Assembly (NCBI RefSeq): GCF_000744225.1
Contig: NZ_JQLN01000007.1
Span: 992,001-1,056,000, forward strand
Direction of reading: 5' to 3'
Source: Kitasatospora mediocidica KCTC 9733
GTDB lineage: Bacteria; Actinomycetota; Actinomycetes; Streptomycetales; Streptomycetaceae
DNA: 64,000 nucleotides
A model generated the notes under the pieces. It had not been told where the DNA came from. It was given only the letters and a program-made list of their open reading frames with translations, and did no database searches. Numbering within the stretch: position 1 is the stretch's first letter; each line of letters begins with the position of its first letter. A program made the translations under genes and the position numbers. Below are positions 43,871 to 52,520 of the stretch, one piece after another.

Positions 43871-44977
43871 GTGACCTCGCCCAGCCCCTCGCCCGTCCAG
43901 CCCCTTGATGTGGAGGCGGTCCGCGAGCGCGTGAACGCCGCCCTCGCGGCGTTCATGGACGAGCAGGGCGCCCTGCTCGGCAAGATCTCCCCCGGACTGG
44001 TGCCGGCCGCCGAGGCGCTGCGGGACTTCCTGCTGGACGGCGGCAAGCGGCTGCGCCCGGCGTTCTGCTACTGGGGCTGGCGCGGCGCCGGCGGGGCCGC
44101 CGACAGCGACGGCATCGCGCACGCCGCGGCGGCGCTGGAGCTGCTCCAGGCCAGCGCGCTGGTGCACGACGACCTGATGGACCGCAGCGACACCCGGCGC
44201 GGACTGCCCTCCATCCACCGCCGATTCGAGGCGCTGCACCGGGACAGCGGCTGGCGCGGCGACCGCGAGCAGTACGGCGCGGCGGCCGCGGTGCTGCTCG
44301 GCGACCTGCTGCTGATCTGGTGCGACGAGCTGTTCGTCCGCTGCGGCCTGACGCCCGCCGCGGTGCTGGCCGCCAAGCCGGTCTTCGACCTGATGCGCAC
44401 CGAGGTGATGGCCGGGCAGTACCTGGACGTGCTGGAGCCGGTGGCCGGCGACTCGACCGACGCGCTCGCGCTGGACCGCGCGCAGACCGTCCTGCACTAC
44501 AAGTCGGCGAAGTACACCATCGAGCGGCCGCTGCAGGTCGGCGCCCGGCTCGCGGGCGCGTCGGACGCGCTGGTCGAGGCCTACTCGGCCTTCGGGCTGC
44601 CGCTGGGCGAGGCCTTCCAGCTCCGCGACGACCTGCTCGGGGTCTTCGGCGACCCGGCCGTGACCGGCAAGCCCGCCGGGGACGACCTGCGCGAGGGCAA
44701 GCGCACCCTGCTGATCGCCCTCGCCCTGCGCGCGCTGGCGCCCGCCGAGGCGGGCCGGCTGGACGCGCGCCTCGGCGCGCCGGGCCTGACCGTCGAGGAG
44801 ATCGCCGAGCTCGGCGCTTTGGTGGCCCGCAGCGGCGCGGCCGAGCGGGTCGAGGAGCGGATCGACGTGCTGATGGGGCAGTCGCTGGCCGCCCTGGACG
44901 CCGCTCCGCTGGCGGACGAGGCGGCCCGGGCCACGCTGCTCGCGCTCGCCCGGGCCGCCACCGTCCGCCGCTACTGA
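43871..44977 (+). CDS. Polyprenyl (geranylgeranyl-type) diphosphate synthase
   Basis: A 368-residue all-helical trans-prenyltransferase. First aspartate-rich motif His-Asp-Asp-Leu-Met-Asp near 103-108 and second Arg-Asp-Asp-Leu-Leu-Gly near 252-257. The extended first motif (Asp-Asp-x-x-Asp with a following Ser-Asp-Thr-Arg-Arg-Gly) is intact. Chain length cannot be read with certainty. Start GTG 43871 is 6 nt after GGAG; an alternative GTG at 43853 lacks a good site. TAGTCT at 43835-43840 may be the -10. Confidence 0.9.
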   Translation: MTSPSPSPVQPLDVEAVRERVNAALAAFMDEQGALLGKISPGLVPAAEALRDFLLDGGKRLRPAFCYWGWRGAGGAADSDGIAHAAAALELLQASALVHDDLMDRSDTRRGLPSIHRRFEALHRDSGWRGDREQYGAAAAVLLGDLLLIWCDELFVRCGLTPAAVLAAKPVFDLMRTEVMAGQYLDVLEPVAGDSTDALALDRAQTVLHYKSAKYTIERPLQVGARLAGASDALVEAYSAFGLPLGEAFQLRDDLLGVFGDPAVTGKPAGDDLREGKRTLLIALALRALAPAEAGRLDARLGAPGLTVEEIAELGALVARSGAAERVEERIDVLMGQSLAALDAAPLADEAARATLLALARAATVRRY

Positions 44978-44997
44978 GCTACTCCGCCGCTTCTGAG

Positions 44998-45654
44998 TTA
45001 CAGGGCGACCGCGCGCACCCGGCGGGCCAGCTCCGCGGCGGCCGCGCCCGGGTCCTCGGCCGCGGTGATCGCCCGGACCACCACGACCCGGCGGGCACCG
45101 GCGGCCAGCACCTCGTCCAGGTTGCCCAGGTCGATCCCGCCGATCGCGAACCACGGACGGTCCGTCGACTGCCGCGCCGCGTACTCCACCAGGCCGAGGC
45201 CCGGTGCGAAGCGGCCCGGCTTGGTGGGCGTGGGCCAGACCGGCCCGGTGCAGAAGTAGTCCACGCCGGCCTCGGCGATCGCCCCGTCCACCTCGGACTC
45301 GGCGTGGCAGGAGCGCCCGATCACCACGTCCTCGCCCAGGATCGCCCGGGCGTGCGGGACCGGCAGGTCGTCCTGTCCCAGGTGCAGCACCTGGGGGCGG
45401 GCGGCGTGCGCGACGTCGGCACGGTCGTTGACCGAGAAGAGCTTCCCGTGCCGCCGGGCGGCGTCCGCGAAGACCTCCAGGTACTCCAGCTCCTGCCTGG
45501 CCTCCAGGCCCTTGTCCCGCAGCTGGACGATGTCCACGCCGCCGGCCAGCACCGCGTCCAGGAACTGCGGCAGATCGCCCTGCTCGCGCCGGGCGTCGGT
45601 GCACAGGTAGAGCCGGGCGTCGGCGAGCTTCGCCCGGTGGTCCGCGCCGCCCAT
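44998..45654 (-). CDS. thiE: Thiamine phosphate synthase
   Basis: A 218-residue TIM-barrel enzyme joining HMP-diphosphate and thiazole phosphate. The motifs Val-Gln-Leu-Arg-Asp-Lys-Gly, Gly-Arg-Ser-Cys-His and Pro-Thr-Pro-Thr-Lys-Pro-Gly are present. The ATG at 45654 overlaps the stop of the Rv2175c-like gene by 4 bp. The frame continues upstream only as a shadow of that gene. It is not downstream of the TPP riboswitch at 47309, which serves the opposite strand. Confidence 0.93.
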   Translation of the reverse strand: MGGADHRAKLADARLYLCTDARREQGDLPQFLDAVLAGGVDIVQLRDKGLEARQELEYLEVFADAARRHGKLFSVNDRADVAHAARPQVLHLGQDDLPVPHARAILGEDVVIGRSCHAESEVDGAIAEAGVDYFCTGPVWPTPTKPGRFAPGLGLVEYAARQSTDRPWFAIGGIDLGNLDEVLAAGARRVVVVRAITAAEDPGAAAAELARRVRAVAL

Positions 45655-46022
45655 CAGATCAGCATCGCCTGGGCGCGGCGCTTGACCTCGGTCCCGCGGT
45701 TCTCCTGCAGCGCCTGGATCGGGCTGCCCGGCAGCGACGGGTCCTCGGTGAAGAGCCACTCGATGATCTCTTCGTCGGTGAACTTGGCGTCGCGCAGCAG
45801 GGTCAGCGTCGGCGCCAGGTGCTTGGTCAGGCCCGGACCGTCGATGAAGGCGGCCGGCACCTGGAGCGAGCGGTTCTCGCCGCGGCGGAACGCGATCAGC
45901 TTCTGGTCCTTGACCATCTGACGCACTTCGGTGACCAGTACACCCCACTGTTCGGAGATGTCGGGCAGGTACATCCACTCGCTCACGAGGGCTTCGATCT
46001 TGGCATCCGTATCGCTACTCAC
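45654..46022 (-). CDS. Rv2175c family DNA-binding protein
   Basis: A 122-residue protein with an N-terminal winged helix-turn-helix (about 12-70) and a C-terminal helical domain. In Mycobacterium the homologue Rv2175c binds DNA and is phosphorylated by the adjacent PknL kinase. Here the PASTA kinase lies 3.7 kb away, past the thi genes. An N-terminal Thr (Asp-Thr-Asp) resembles the region phosphorylated in Rv2175c. Translationally coupled to thiE. Confidence 0.9.
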   Translation of the reverse strand: MSSDTDAKIEALVSEWMYLPDISEQWGVLVTEVRQMVKDQKLIAFRRGENRSLQVPAAFIDGPGLTKHLAPTLTLLRDAKFTDEEIIEWLFTEDPSLPGSPIQALQENRGTEVKRRAQAMLI

Positions 46023-46034
46023 AGCACAAGGGTC

Positions 46035-47228
46035 TCAGACGACGGCGGCCTTCAGGGCCACCGAGGGGTCGGCCGCCCGCTGGGGATCGAGTGTCGCGGA
46101 CGTCGCGATCAGTCGGCGGGCCTGCACCAGGTCGCGCGGCCGGTCGACCGCCATGGCCGCCACCAGCACGCCCTCGCGCAGCCAGACCGCGCTCCAGGCC
46201 TGCTCCTCGGTCGAGCCGCGCAGCAGCAGCCGGTCGCCGGCCGTGTGCCGGCCCGCGTACTGGACCATCCGTCCGAACTGCTCGGACCAGAAGTACGGCA
46301 CCGGGTCGTAGGGCTCGTCGGAGCCCAGCAGGGCCGCGGCCACCGCGCGGCCGGAGTGCATCGCGTGGTCCCAGTGCTGGACGTTGATCCGCTCGCCGAA
46401 CCGGGCCGACGGGTAGCTCACGCAGTCCCCGGCCGCCCAGACCAGCGGCAGGCTGGTGCGCAGCGAGGCGTCGGCGACGATCGCGCCGGCCGCGTCCAGC
46501 TCGATCCCGGAGTCGGCCAGCCAACCGGTGGCCGGCCGCGCGCCGATGCCGATCACCACCTCGTCGGCGGCCACCCGGTCGCCGTCCGCGAGCACCACCT
46601 CGCCCGGCTCCACCGCGGCGACCCTGGCGCCCAGCCGCAGCTCCACCCCGGCCTCGGCGTACCAGCGCTCCATCGGCGCGGTCAGCTCACGCGGCAGCAC
46701 GCCCGCCAGCGGCTCGGCGGCCGCTTCCAGGACGGTGACCTCGCAGCCCAGTTGGCGGGCAGCGGTGGCCGTCTCGGCGCCGATCCAGCCCGCACCGACC
46801 AGCACCAGCCGCGCCCCCGGCCGCAGCGCGGCCCGCAGCGCGAGGGCGTCGTCGACGGTGCGCAGCACCCGGGCCCCGTCCGAGGCCGGCAGCCGCAGCG
46901 GGTCGGCGCCGGTGGCCAGCACCAGCCGCCCGTACGGCAGCTCCCCGGCGTCGGTGTGCAGCACCCCCGGCCGCACGGCGGTGGCGCGGCGGCCGGGCAG
47001 CAGCTCGATGCCCAGCTGCGCGTAGTCCAGGTCGAAGACCGTGCTGTCGGACTTCGCGAGCAGCACGTCCTTGGAGAGCGGCGGCCGGTCGTACGGCGGG
47101 TGCGGTTCCGCCCCCAGCAGACTGATCCCCCCTCGCCAGCCGCCCTGGCGCAGCGCGAGCGCGCACTGCGCCCCCGCCATGCCGGAACCGACCACGACCA
47201 CCTGTTCAGCGCTCTCCAGTTCAGCCAC
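46035..47228 (-). CDS. FAD/NAD-dependent oxidoreductase (ferredoxin reductase-like)
   Basis: A 397-residue pyridine nucleotide-disulfide-type flavoprotein. The FAD motif Gly-Ser-Gly-Met-Ala-Gly is near 14-19, the NAD(P) motif Gly-Ala-Gly-Trp-Ile-Gly near 146-151, and a C-terminal reductase domain spans about 315-390. The arrangement matches single-component ferredoxin reductases of oxygenase systems. No redox-active Cys pair is seen. The electron acceptor is unknown. Divergent from the TPP-controlled thiO. Confidence 0.9.
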   Translation of the reverse strand: MAELESAEQVVVVGSGMAGAQCALALRQGGWRGGISLLGAEPHPPYDRPPLSKDVLLAKSDSTVFDLDYAQLGIELLPGRRATAVRPGVLHTDAGELPYGRLVLATGADPLRLPASDGARVLRTVDDALALRAALRPGARLVLVGAGWIGAETATAARQLGCEVTVLEAAAEPLAGVLPRELTAPMERWYAEAGVELRLGARVAAVEPGEVVLADGDRVAADEVVIGIGARPATGWLADSGIELDAAGAIVADASLRTSLPLVWAAGDCVSYPSARFGERINVQHWDHAMHSGRAVAAALLGSDEPYDPVPYFWSEQFGRMVQYAGRHTAGDRLLLRGSTEEQAWSAVWLREGVLVAAMAVDRPRDLVQARRLIATSATLDPQRAADPSVALKAAVV

Positions 47229-47292
47229 CCGCTCACCCTATCGAGGCGTATTGGGGAGCGGACAGGCCTTCGGCGCGGGCGACGCCCGGCGT

Positions 47293-47298
47293 TATGGT
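47293..47298 (+). promoter_or_regulatory. Putative -10 box of the thiO leader
   Basis: TATGGT just upstream of the TPP aptamer; a weak -35 candidate TTCGGC lies at 47269-47274 (18-bp spacing). Confidence 0.35.
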
Positions 47299-47308
47299 GG
47301 GGGCATCC

Positions 47309-47402
47309 TCATCACGGGAGCCCGGTGCACCGGGCTGAGAGGCGGGCCGAGGCAGCCTGCGACCGTCCGAACCTGATCCGGGTCATTCCGGCGAAGGGAG
47401 CA
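47309..47402 (+). ncRNA. TPP riboswitch (THI element)
   Basis: The conserved parts appear in order: ACGGGAGCCC (P1/P2), GGGCTGAGAGG (the CUGAGA pyrimidine-sensing loop), GACCG, then GAACCTGATCCGGGTCAT (P4/P5) and CCGGCGAAGGGAG closing P1. The final AAGGGAG also serves as the thiO ribosome-binding site, so TPP binding should block translation of thiO-thiS-thiG. Confidence 0.95.
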
Positions 47403-47410
47403 TCAGCGCC

Positions 47411-48607
47411 TTGGCTTGCACCGATACCGGAACAGACCCGCGCGACGCACGACCGGACCGGGCGGACGGGCCGATCGACGTCCTCGTCATCGGCGGCGGC
47501 GTCATCGGACTCTCGGTCGCCTGGCGGGCCGCCCAGCGCGGGCTCGCGGTCACCGTGGTCGACCCGGATCCGGGCGGCGGCGCGGTCCAGGTGGCGGCCG
47601 GGATGCTGGCCCCGGTCACCGAGCTGCAGTACGGCGAGGAGCCGCTGCTGCGGCTGGGGATGGCCTCCAACGAGCGCTACGCCGCGTTCACCGCCGAGCT
47701 GGAGAAGCTGACCGGCCTCTCCACCGGCTACCGCGCCACCGGCACGCTGGCCGTCGCGCTGGACTCCGACGACCGCGAGGAGCTGCGCGAGCTGCACGCG
47801 TTCCACCAGCGGCTGGGCCTGGACTCGCACTGGCTGAACGGCCGCGAGTGCCGTCGGCTCGAACCGATGCTCTCCCCCACGGTGCGCGGCGGGCTGCTCG
47901 TCGGCGACGACCACCAGGTGGACGGCCGTCGGCTCAGTGCCGCCCTCGTGGCGGCCTGCGAGCAGGCCGGCGTGGTACTGCGGCGCACCCGGGCGACCGC
48001 GCTGCTGGTCGAGGACGGCCGCGCCAGCGGTGTCCAGCTGGACGGCTGCGAACCGTTGAGCGCTCCTCAACTGGTCCTCGCCGCCGGCCCGCAGAGCCAC
48101 CTGCTGCCCGGCCTGCCGGACGGCGTGCTGCCCGCGATCCGGCCGGTCAAGGGACAGATCCTGCGCCTGCGGATGCCGCAGGCGCACGGGCCCTTCCTCT
48201 CCCGCAACGTCCGCGCGGTGGTCCGCGGCCGGCACCTCTACCTGGTGCCGCGCGCCGAGGGTGAGTTGGTGATCGGCGCGACCAGCGAGGAGCAGGGGTA
48301 CGACACCACCGTCACCGCGGGCGGCGTCTACGAACTGCTGCGCGACGCGCACGACCTGGTCCCCGGGATCACCGAACTGCCGCTGGTGGAGACCAGCGCC
48401 GGCCTGCGTCCGGGCTCGCCCGACAACGCGCCGCTGCTCGGCCCCACCGACCTGCCCGGCCTGGTCGCCGCCACCGGCCACTACCGCAACGGCGTGCTGC
48501 TCAGCGCCGTCACCGGCGACCTGCTCGCCGAGTACCTGGCCACCGGGGTCACCCCCGGGCCGGCCCTCCCGTTCTCGCCCACCCGCTTCACCGTGAAGGC
48601 CGCCTGA
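47411..48607 (+). CDS. thiO: Glycine oxidase ThiO
   Basis: A 398-residue FAD enzyme that oxidises glycine to the imine used for the thiazole ring. The Rossmann motif Val-Ile-Gly-Gly-Gly-Val-Ile-Gly-Leu is near 22-30, and the C-terminal Gly-His-Tyr-Arg-Asn-Gly-Val-Leu-Leu is typical of ThiO/DAAO enzymes. Starts with TTG 47411, 10 nt after the riboswitch-embedded GGGAG. Its stop overlaps thiS by one base. Confidence 0.94.
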   Translation: MACTDTGTDPRDARPDRADGPIDVLVIGGGVIGLSVAWRAAQRGLAVTVVDPDPGGGAVQVAAGMLAPVTELQYGEEPLLRLGMASNERYAAFTAELEKLTGLSTGYRATGTLAVALDSDDREELRELHAFHQRLGLDSHWLNGRECRRLEPMLSPTVRGGLLVGDDHQVDGRRLSAALVAACEQAGVVLRRTRATALLVEDGRASGVQLDGCEPLSAPQLVLAAGPQSHLLPGLPDGVLPAIRPVKGQILRLRMPQAHGPFLSRNVRAVVRGRHLYLVPRAEGELVIGATSEEQGYDTTVTAGGVYELLRDAHDLVPGITELPLVETSAGLRPGSPDNAPLLGPTDLPGLVAATGHYRNGVLLSAVTGDLLAEYLATGVTPGPALPFSPTRFTVKAA

Positions 48608-48816
48608 TGAACCCCATTGCGCTCACCGTCAACGGCGAACCCCGCGAGCTCGCGGAGTCCGTCACCCTCGCCGAGGTGGTCGGCACCCTGAGCAGCGCGC
48701 CCACCGGGGTGGCCGCCGCGCTCAACGAGACCGTCGTGCCGCGCGGCGCCTGGGAGCGGACCGTGCTCAGCACGGGCGACCGGGTCGAGATCCTCACCGC
48801 CGTCCAGGGAGGCTGA
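48607..48816 (+). CDS. thiS: Sulfur carrier protein ThiS
   Basis: A 69-residue ubiquitin-like protein ending in Gly-Gly, the site of thiocarboxylate formation. The N-terminal Asn-Gly-Glu-Pro and Asn-Glu-x-Val-Val-Pro-Arg-x-x-Trp motif are typical. It starts at ATG 48607, overlapping the thiO stop (TGATG), and precedes thiG by 5 nt. Confidence 0.95.
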   Translation: MNPIALTVNGEPRELAESVTLAEVVGTLSSAPTGVAAALNETVVPRGAWERTVLSTGDRVEILTAVQGG

Positions 48817-48821
48817 CCACC

Positions 48822-49619
48822 GTGGCCGACGACCTGCTGACCATCGCCGACACCACCTTCGCCTCCCGCCTGATCATGGGCACCGGCGGCGCCCCCAGCC
48901 TGGAGGTGCTGGAGCAGGCGCTGGTGATCTCCGGCACCGAGCTGACCACGGTCGCCATGCGCCGGGTGAACACCACCACCCAGGGCTCGGTGCTCGACGT
49001 GCTGACCCGCAACGGCATCCGGATCCTGCCGAACACCGCCGGCTGTTTCACCGCCGGCGAGGCCGTCCTGACGGCCCGGCTGGCCCGCGAGGCGCTCGGC
49101 ACCAACTGGGTCAAGCTGGAGGTCATCGCCGACGAGCGGACCCTGCTGCCCGACCCGATCGAGACCCTGGACGCCGCCGAGACCCTGGTGGACGACGGCT
49201 TCGTCGTGCTGCCGTACACCAACGACGACCCGGTGCTGGCCCGCAAGCTGGAGGACGTCGGCTGCGCGGCGATCATGCCGCTGGGCTCGCCGATCGGCTC
49301 GGGCCTGGGCATCCGCAACCCGCACAACTTCCAGCTGATCGTGGAGAGCGCGAACGTCCCGGTGATCCTGGACGCGGGTGCGGGCACCGCCTCGGATGTC
49401 GCGCTGGCCATGGAACTGGGCTGCGCGGCGGTGATGTTGGCCTCGGCCGTGACGCGGGCTCAGGAGCCGGTGCTGATGGCCGACGCGATGCGCAGGGCCG
49501 CCGAGGCCGGCCGGCTGGCCCACCGGGCCGGCCGGATCCCGCGCCGCTTCCACGCCGAGGCCTCCTCCACCATGGCCGGCCGGGCCGAGCTCGACCACCG
49601 CGAGCGCCCGGCGTTCTGA
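48822..49619 (+). CDS. thiG: Thiazole synthase ThiG
   Basis: A 265-residue TIM-barrel enzyme forming the thiazole phosphate from DXP, dehydroglycine and ThiS thiocarboxylate. The Schiff-base lysine is Lys98 in Trp-Val-Lys-Leu-Glu. Phosphate-binding loops Gly-Ser-Pro-Ile-Gly-Ser-Gly and Asp-Ala-Gly-Ala-Gly-Thr are present. GTG start, in operon with thiO-thiS under the TPP riboswitch. thiC and thiF are not in the window. Confidence 0.96.
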   Translation: MADDLLTIADTTFASRLIMGTGGAPSLEVLEQALVISGTELTTVAMRRVNTTTQGSVLDVLTRNGIRILPNTAGCFTAGEAVLTARLAREALGTNWVKLEVIADERTLLPDPIETLDAAETLVDDGFVVLPYTNDDPVLARKLEDVGCAAIMPLGSPIGSGLGIRNPHNFQLIVESANVPVILDAGAGTASDVALAMELGCAAVMLASAVTRAQEPVLMADAMRRAAEAGRLAHRAGRIPRRFHAEASSTMAGRAELDHRERPAF

Positions 49620-49697
49620 CCCCGCGTCGCGCCGGCCGTGCCGAACCATGACAGCGCGGTCACCACTTCGTGTTGTGCCCGCCCCTACACTGCTCCG

Positions 49698-51695
49698 GTG
49701 GACATGACGCTGAACGACCCCCTGCTCGGAGCGCTGCTGGACGGCCGGTACCGGGTCGAGCAGCGCATCGCGGTGGGCGGCATGGCCACGGTCTACCGGG
49801 GCACCGACACCCGGCTGGACCGCGTGCTGGCGCTCAAGGTGATGCACCCCGGGCTGGCCGGCGACGCGGGGTTCACCGAGCGGTTCATCCGGGAGGCGAA
49901 GGCCGTCGCCCGGCTCTCGCACCCCAACGTGGTCAACGTCTTCGACCAGGGCGCCGACGGCACCGCGGTCTTCCTCGCCATGGAGTACGTCCCCGGGCGG
50001 ACCCTGCGCGACGTGCTGACCGACCGCGGGGCGCTGAGCATCCGGGCCGCGCTGGACGTGCTGGAGCCGGTGCTGGCCGCGCTCGGCGCCGCGCACCGGG
50101 CCGGTCTGGTGCACCGGGACGTCAAGCCGGAGAACGTGCTGATCACCGACGGCGGCATGGTCAAGGTCGCCGACTTCGGCCTGGTCCGGCTGCTCTCCGG
50201 CAGCGCCGCCGGCCCTGCGGACGCCGCCGGCCCCGCGGACAGCGGCAGCGCCACGACGCCCGGCATGATCATGGGGACCGTCTCGTACCTGGCGCCCGAG
50301 CAGATCATGCAGACCGAGCCGACCGACCAGCGGGTGGACGTCTACGCGGCCGGCATCGTGCTCTACGAGCTGCTGACCGGTCAGAAGCCGTACACCGCCG
50401 AGAACCCGATGCAGGTGATCTACCGTCACCTGCACGAGTCCGTCCCGGCTCCCTCGCTCGCCGTCCCCGGCGTCCCGCCCGAGCTGGACGCGATAGTCGC
50501 GGCGGCCACCGCCCGCGATCCGCAGTACCGCCCGTGGGACGCGGTGGAACTGCTGGCCGCGTTGCAGCGGGTGCGCCGCGCCCTGACGCCGGAGCAGCTG
50601 GACGCCGAGCCGCCCGCCTCCACCCGGCCCACCCCGCGGTTCGCCACCAACGAGGCGACCTCGGTGATCGCCGCGCCGCCGCCCGAGCGCACCAGCGTCT
50701 TCGCCTTCCCCCCGGAGCAGCAGCTGCTCACCCCGCCCCGGCCGTACAACGAGCCGACGCCCGCCCGGGCACCCCGCCGGCGCGGGAACGCGGGCGGGAA
50801 CGGTAGCGGCGGCGGGCGCTCGCGGCGCGGGCTGGTCTGGGGTTCGGTGCTCGGCGCCGTCCTGCTGGTCGTCGCGGTGGTCAGCTACTTCCTGTCCGGC
50901 GCGGTGTACGCGGCGGTGCCCAGCGTGCTCGGCCAGACCCAGGCGCAGGCCGTCACCACCCTGAACGGCGCCGGACTGCAGGGGCGCTTCGTCCAGGCGT
51001 TCAGCGAGACCGTGCCGGCCGGCCAGGTGATCAGCACCGATCCCGGGGTCGGCGCGCGGGCCCGCAAGAGCGACGGGGTCAAGGTGACGCTCTCCCGGGG
51101 GCCCGAGCGGATCAACGTCCCGGATCTCACCGGCAAGCCGCTGGACCAGGCGAAGCAGCAGCTCACCGCCGCCCGGCTGACCCCCGGCACGACCAGCCAG
51201 GACTACAGCCCCTCCGTGCCGCAGGGCTCGGTGATCAGCACCTCGCCGGCCGCCGGCCAGCCGCTGCCGGTGAACGCCCCGGTCTCGCTGGTGGTCAGCC
51301 AGGGTCCGGCCCCGGTCAGCGTCCCGAACGTGGTCGGCCAGCCAGTGACCCAGGCGCAGAGCGCGCTGACGGGTGCGGGCTTCAAGGCGGCGCTCGGCGG
51401 CGACCAGGCCTACTCGGACACCGTGCCGGCCGGGTCGGTCACCGCGCAGGACGTCACCGGCACCGCCGTACCGGGCTCGACCGTGACGCTGACGCTCTCC
51501 AAGGGGCCGCAGCCGGTGGTGGTGCCGAACGTGACCGGCATGAGCGAGTCGGCGGCGACCAACGCGCTGACGGCGGCCGGTTTCAAGGTGAAGGAGAGCG
51601 GGCTGAGCCTCCTGGGGCTGCTCAACGTCAGCTCGCAGAGCCCGAACGCCGGCCAGTCGGCCCCCAGGGGCTCGACCGTGACCATCAAGTTCTAG
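49698..51695 (+). CDS. PASTA-domain serine/threonine protein kinase (PknB type)
   Basis: A 665-residue receptor kinase. The kinase domain (18-280) has Val-Gly-Gly-Met-Ala-Thr-Val-Tyr, Lys47, His139-Arg-Asp141 and Asp159-Phe-Gly161. A 100-residue Pro/Arg-rich linker, one membrane helix (about 378-400) and four PASTA repeats (about 402-467, 468-534, 535-600 and 601-665) follow; PASTA repeats bind muropeptides or lipid II. The start GTG 49698 lies 6 nt after TACACT (49686-49691) with no Shine-Dalgarno site, consistent with a leaderless mRNA; an ATG two codons later is the alternative. It resembles streptomycete PkaF and mycobacterial PknL/PknB. Its stop overlaps that of the convergent sulfite-oxidase gene. 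Confidence 0.94.
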   Translation: MDMTLNDPLLGALLDGRYRVEQRIAVGGMATVYRGTDTRLDRVLALKVMHPGLAGDAGFTERFIREAKAVARLSHPNVVNVFDQGADGTAVFLAMEYVPGRTLRDVLTDRGALSIRAALDVLEPVLAALGAAHRAGLVHRDVKPENVLITDGGMVKVADFGLVRLLSGSAAGPADAAGPADSGSATTPGMIMGTVSYLAPEQIMQTEPTDQRVDVYAAGIVLYELLTGQKPYTAENPMQVIYRHLHESVPAPSLAVPGVPPELDAIVAAATARDPQYRPWDAVELLAALQRVRRALTPEQLDAEPPASTRPTPRFATNEATSVIAAPPPERTSVFAFPPEQQLLTPPRPYNEPTPARAPRRRGNAGGNGSGGGRSRRGLVWGSVLGAVLLVVAVVSYFLSGAVYAAVPSVLGQTQAQAVTTLNGAGLQGRFVQAFSETVPAGQVISTDPGVGARARKSDGVKVTLSRGPERINVPDLTGKPLDQAKQQLTAARLTPGTTSQDYSPSVPQGSVISTSPAAGQPLPVNAPVSLVVSQGPAPVSVPNVVGQPVTQAQSALTGAGFKAALGGDQAYSDTVPAGSVTAQDVTGTAVPGSTVTLTLSKGPQPVVVPNVTGMSESAATNALTAAGFKVKESGLSLLGLLNVSSQSPNAGQSAPRGSTVTIKF

Positions 51696-52318
51696 CGCAG
51701 CGGCCCGTCGCCGGGCTCCTCCTGGTAGGAGTAGCGCTGCTCGGACCAGGGGTCGGCGCGGTTGTGATAGCCGCGCTCCTCCCAGAAGCCCCGGCGGTCG
51801 GCGCGCATGTACTCCACGGCGCGGACCCATTTGGGGCCCTTCCAGGCGTACAGCTGCGGGACGACCAGGCGCACCGGGAAGCCGTGCTCGACGGTCAGCG
51901 GCTCGCCGTTGCGGTGGGTGGCGAAGAGCGTCCGGGGGTCGGCGAAGTCGTCCAGCCGCAGGTTGGAGCTGTAGCCGTACTCCGCCCAGACCATCACATG
52001 GGTGACGTCGGGGTCCGGCGGGGCGAGTTCCAGGATGGTGGCGCCCGACACGCCGCTCCACTCGCTGCCGAGCATCGAGAAGCGGGTCACGCAGTGGAAG
52101 TCGGCGCGGACGGTGTGCCGCGGCAGGCCGTGGAAGCCCTCGTGGTCCCAGCTGTGCTTCTCGGCCGACGCGGTCGCCCCGAAGACCTGGAAATCCCAGG
52201 TCAGCGGCTTGAAGCGGGGAACCGGACCGTAGTGCAGGACCGGCCAGCCGCGCTGCAGGCGCTGGCCGGGCGGGAGGCTCGGGTCAGACTGCTGAGTTTC
52301 TTGTTCGGACTGACCCAT
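51692..52318 (-). CDS. Sulfite oxidase-like molybdopterin enzyme
   Basis: A 208-residue protein of the small YedY/sulfite-oxidase superfamily. Cys76 in Asp-Phe-His-Cys-Val-Thr-Arg-Phe-Ser is the expected molybdenum ligand, and the domain ends with Gly-x-Lys-x-x-Arg-Ala-Val-Glu-Tyr. No signal peptide or Tat motif is present, so it appears cytoplasmic, unlike MsrP. The ATG at 52318 was chosen; the frame upstream is not protein-like. Substrate unknown. Confidence 0.88.
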   Translation of the reverse strand: MGQSEQETQQSDPSLPPGQRLQRGWPVLHYGPVPRFKPLTWDFQVFGATASAEKHSWDHEGFHGLPRHTVRADFHCVTRFSMLGSEWSGVSGATILELAPPDPDVTHVMVWAEYGYSSNLRLDDFADPRTLFATHRNGEPLTVEHGFPVRLVVPQLYAWKGPKWVRAVEYMRADRRGFWEERGYHNRADPWSEQRYSYQEEPGDGPLR

Positions 52319-52379
52319 GCGTCCATGGTGACAGACGGCGGGCGATGCTCGCCGCGCGCCCCTCGGCGGAGCCGCACTC

Positions 52380-52445
52380 CCCCCAATCGGAAGAACGTCC
52401 CCCAATCGGACAATCCAACCCATCTGCGGGTAAGTGTGAACTTAC
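52380..52445. promoter_or_regulatory. Repeat-containing divergent regulatory region (sulfite oxidase-like gene/bfr)
   Basis: Two copies of CCCCCAATCGGA (52380-52391 and 52399-52410, period 19) lie upstream of the sulfite oxidase-like gene, and a palindrome GTAAGT-N4-ACTTAC (52430-52445) lies upstream of bfr. TATCGT at 52452-52457 may be the bfr -10. No iron box is evident on the bfr side. Confidence 0.35.
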
Positions 52446-52520
52446 TGGAAATATCGTCGCCGCTGCTGTCAGGATTCCGGTCGAAAGCCGCTGTTCCACC
52501 CGCAGGCAGGAAGGCACGCC

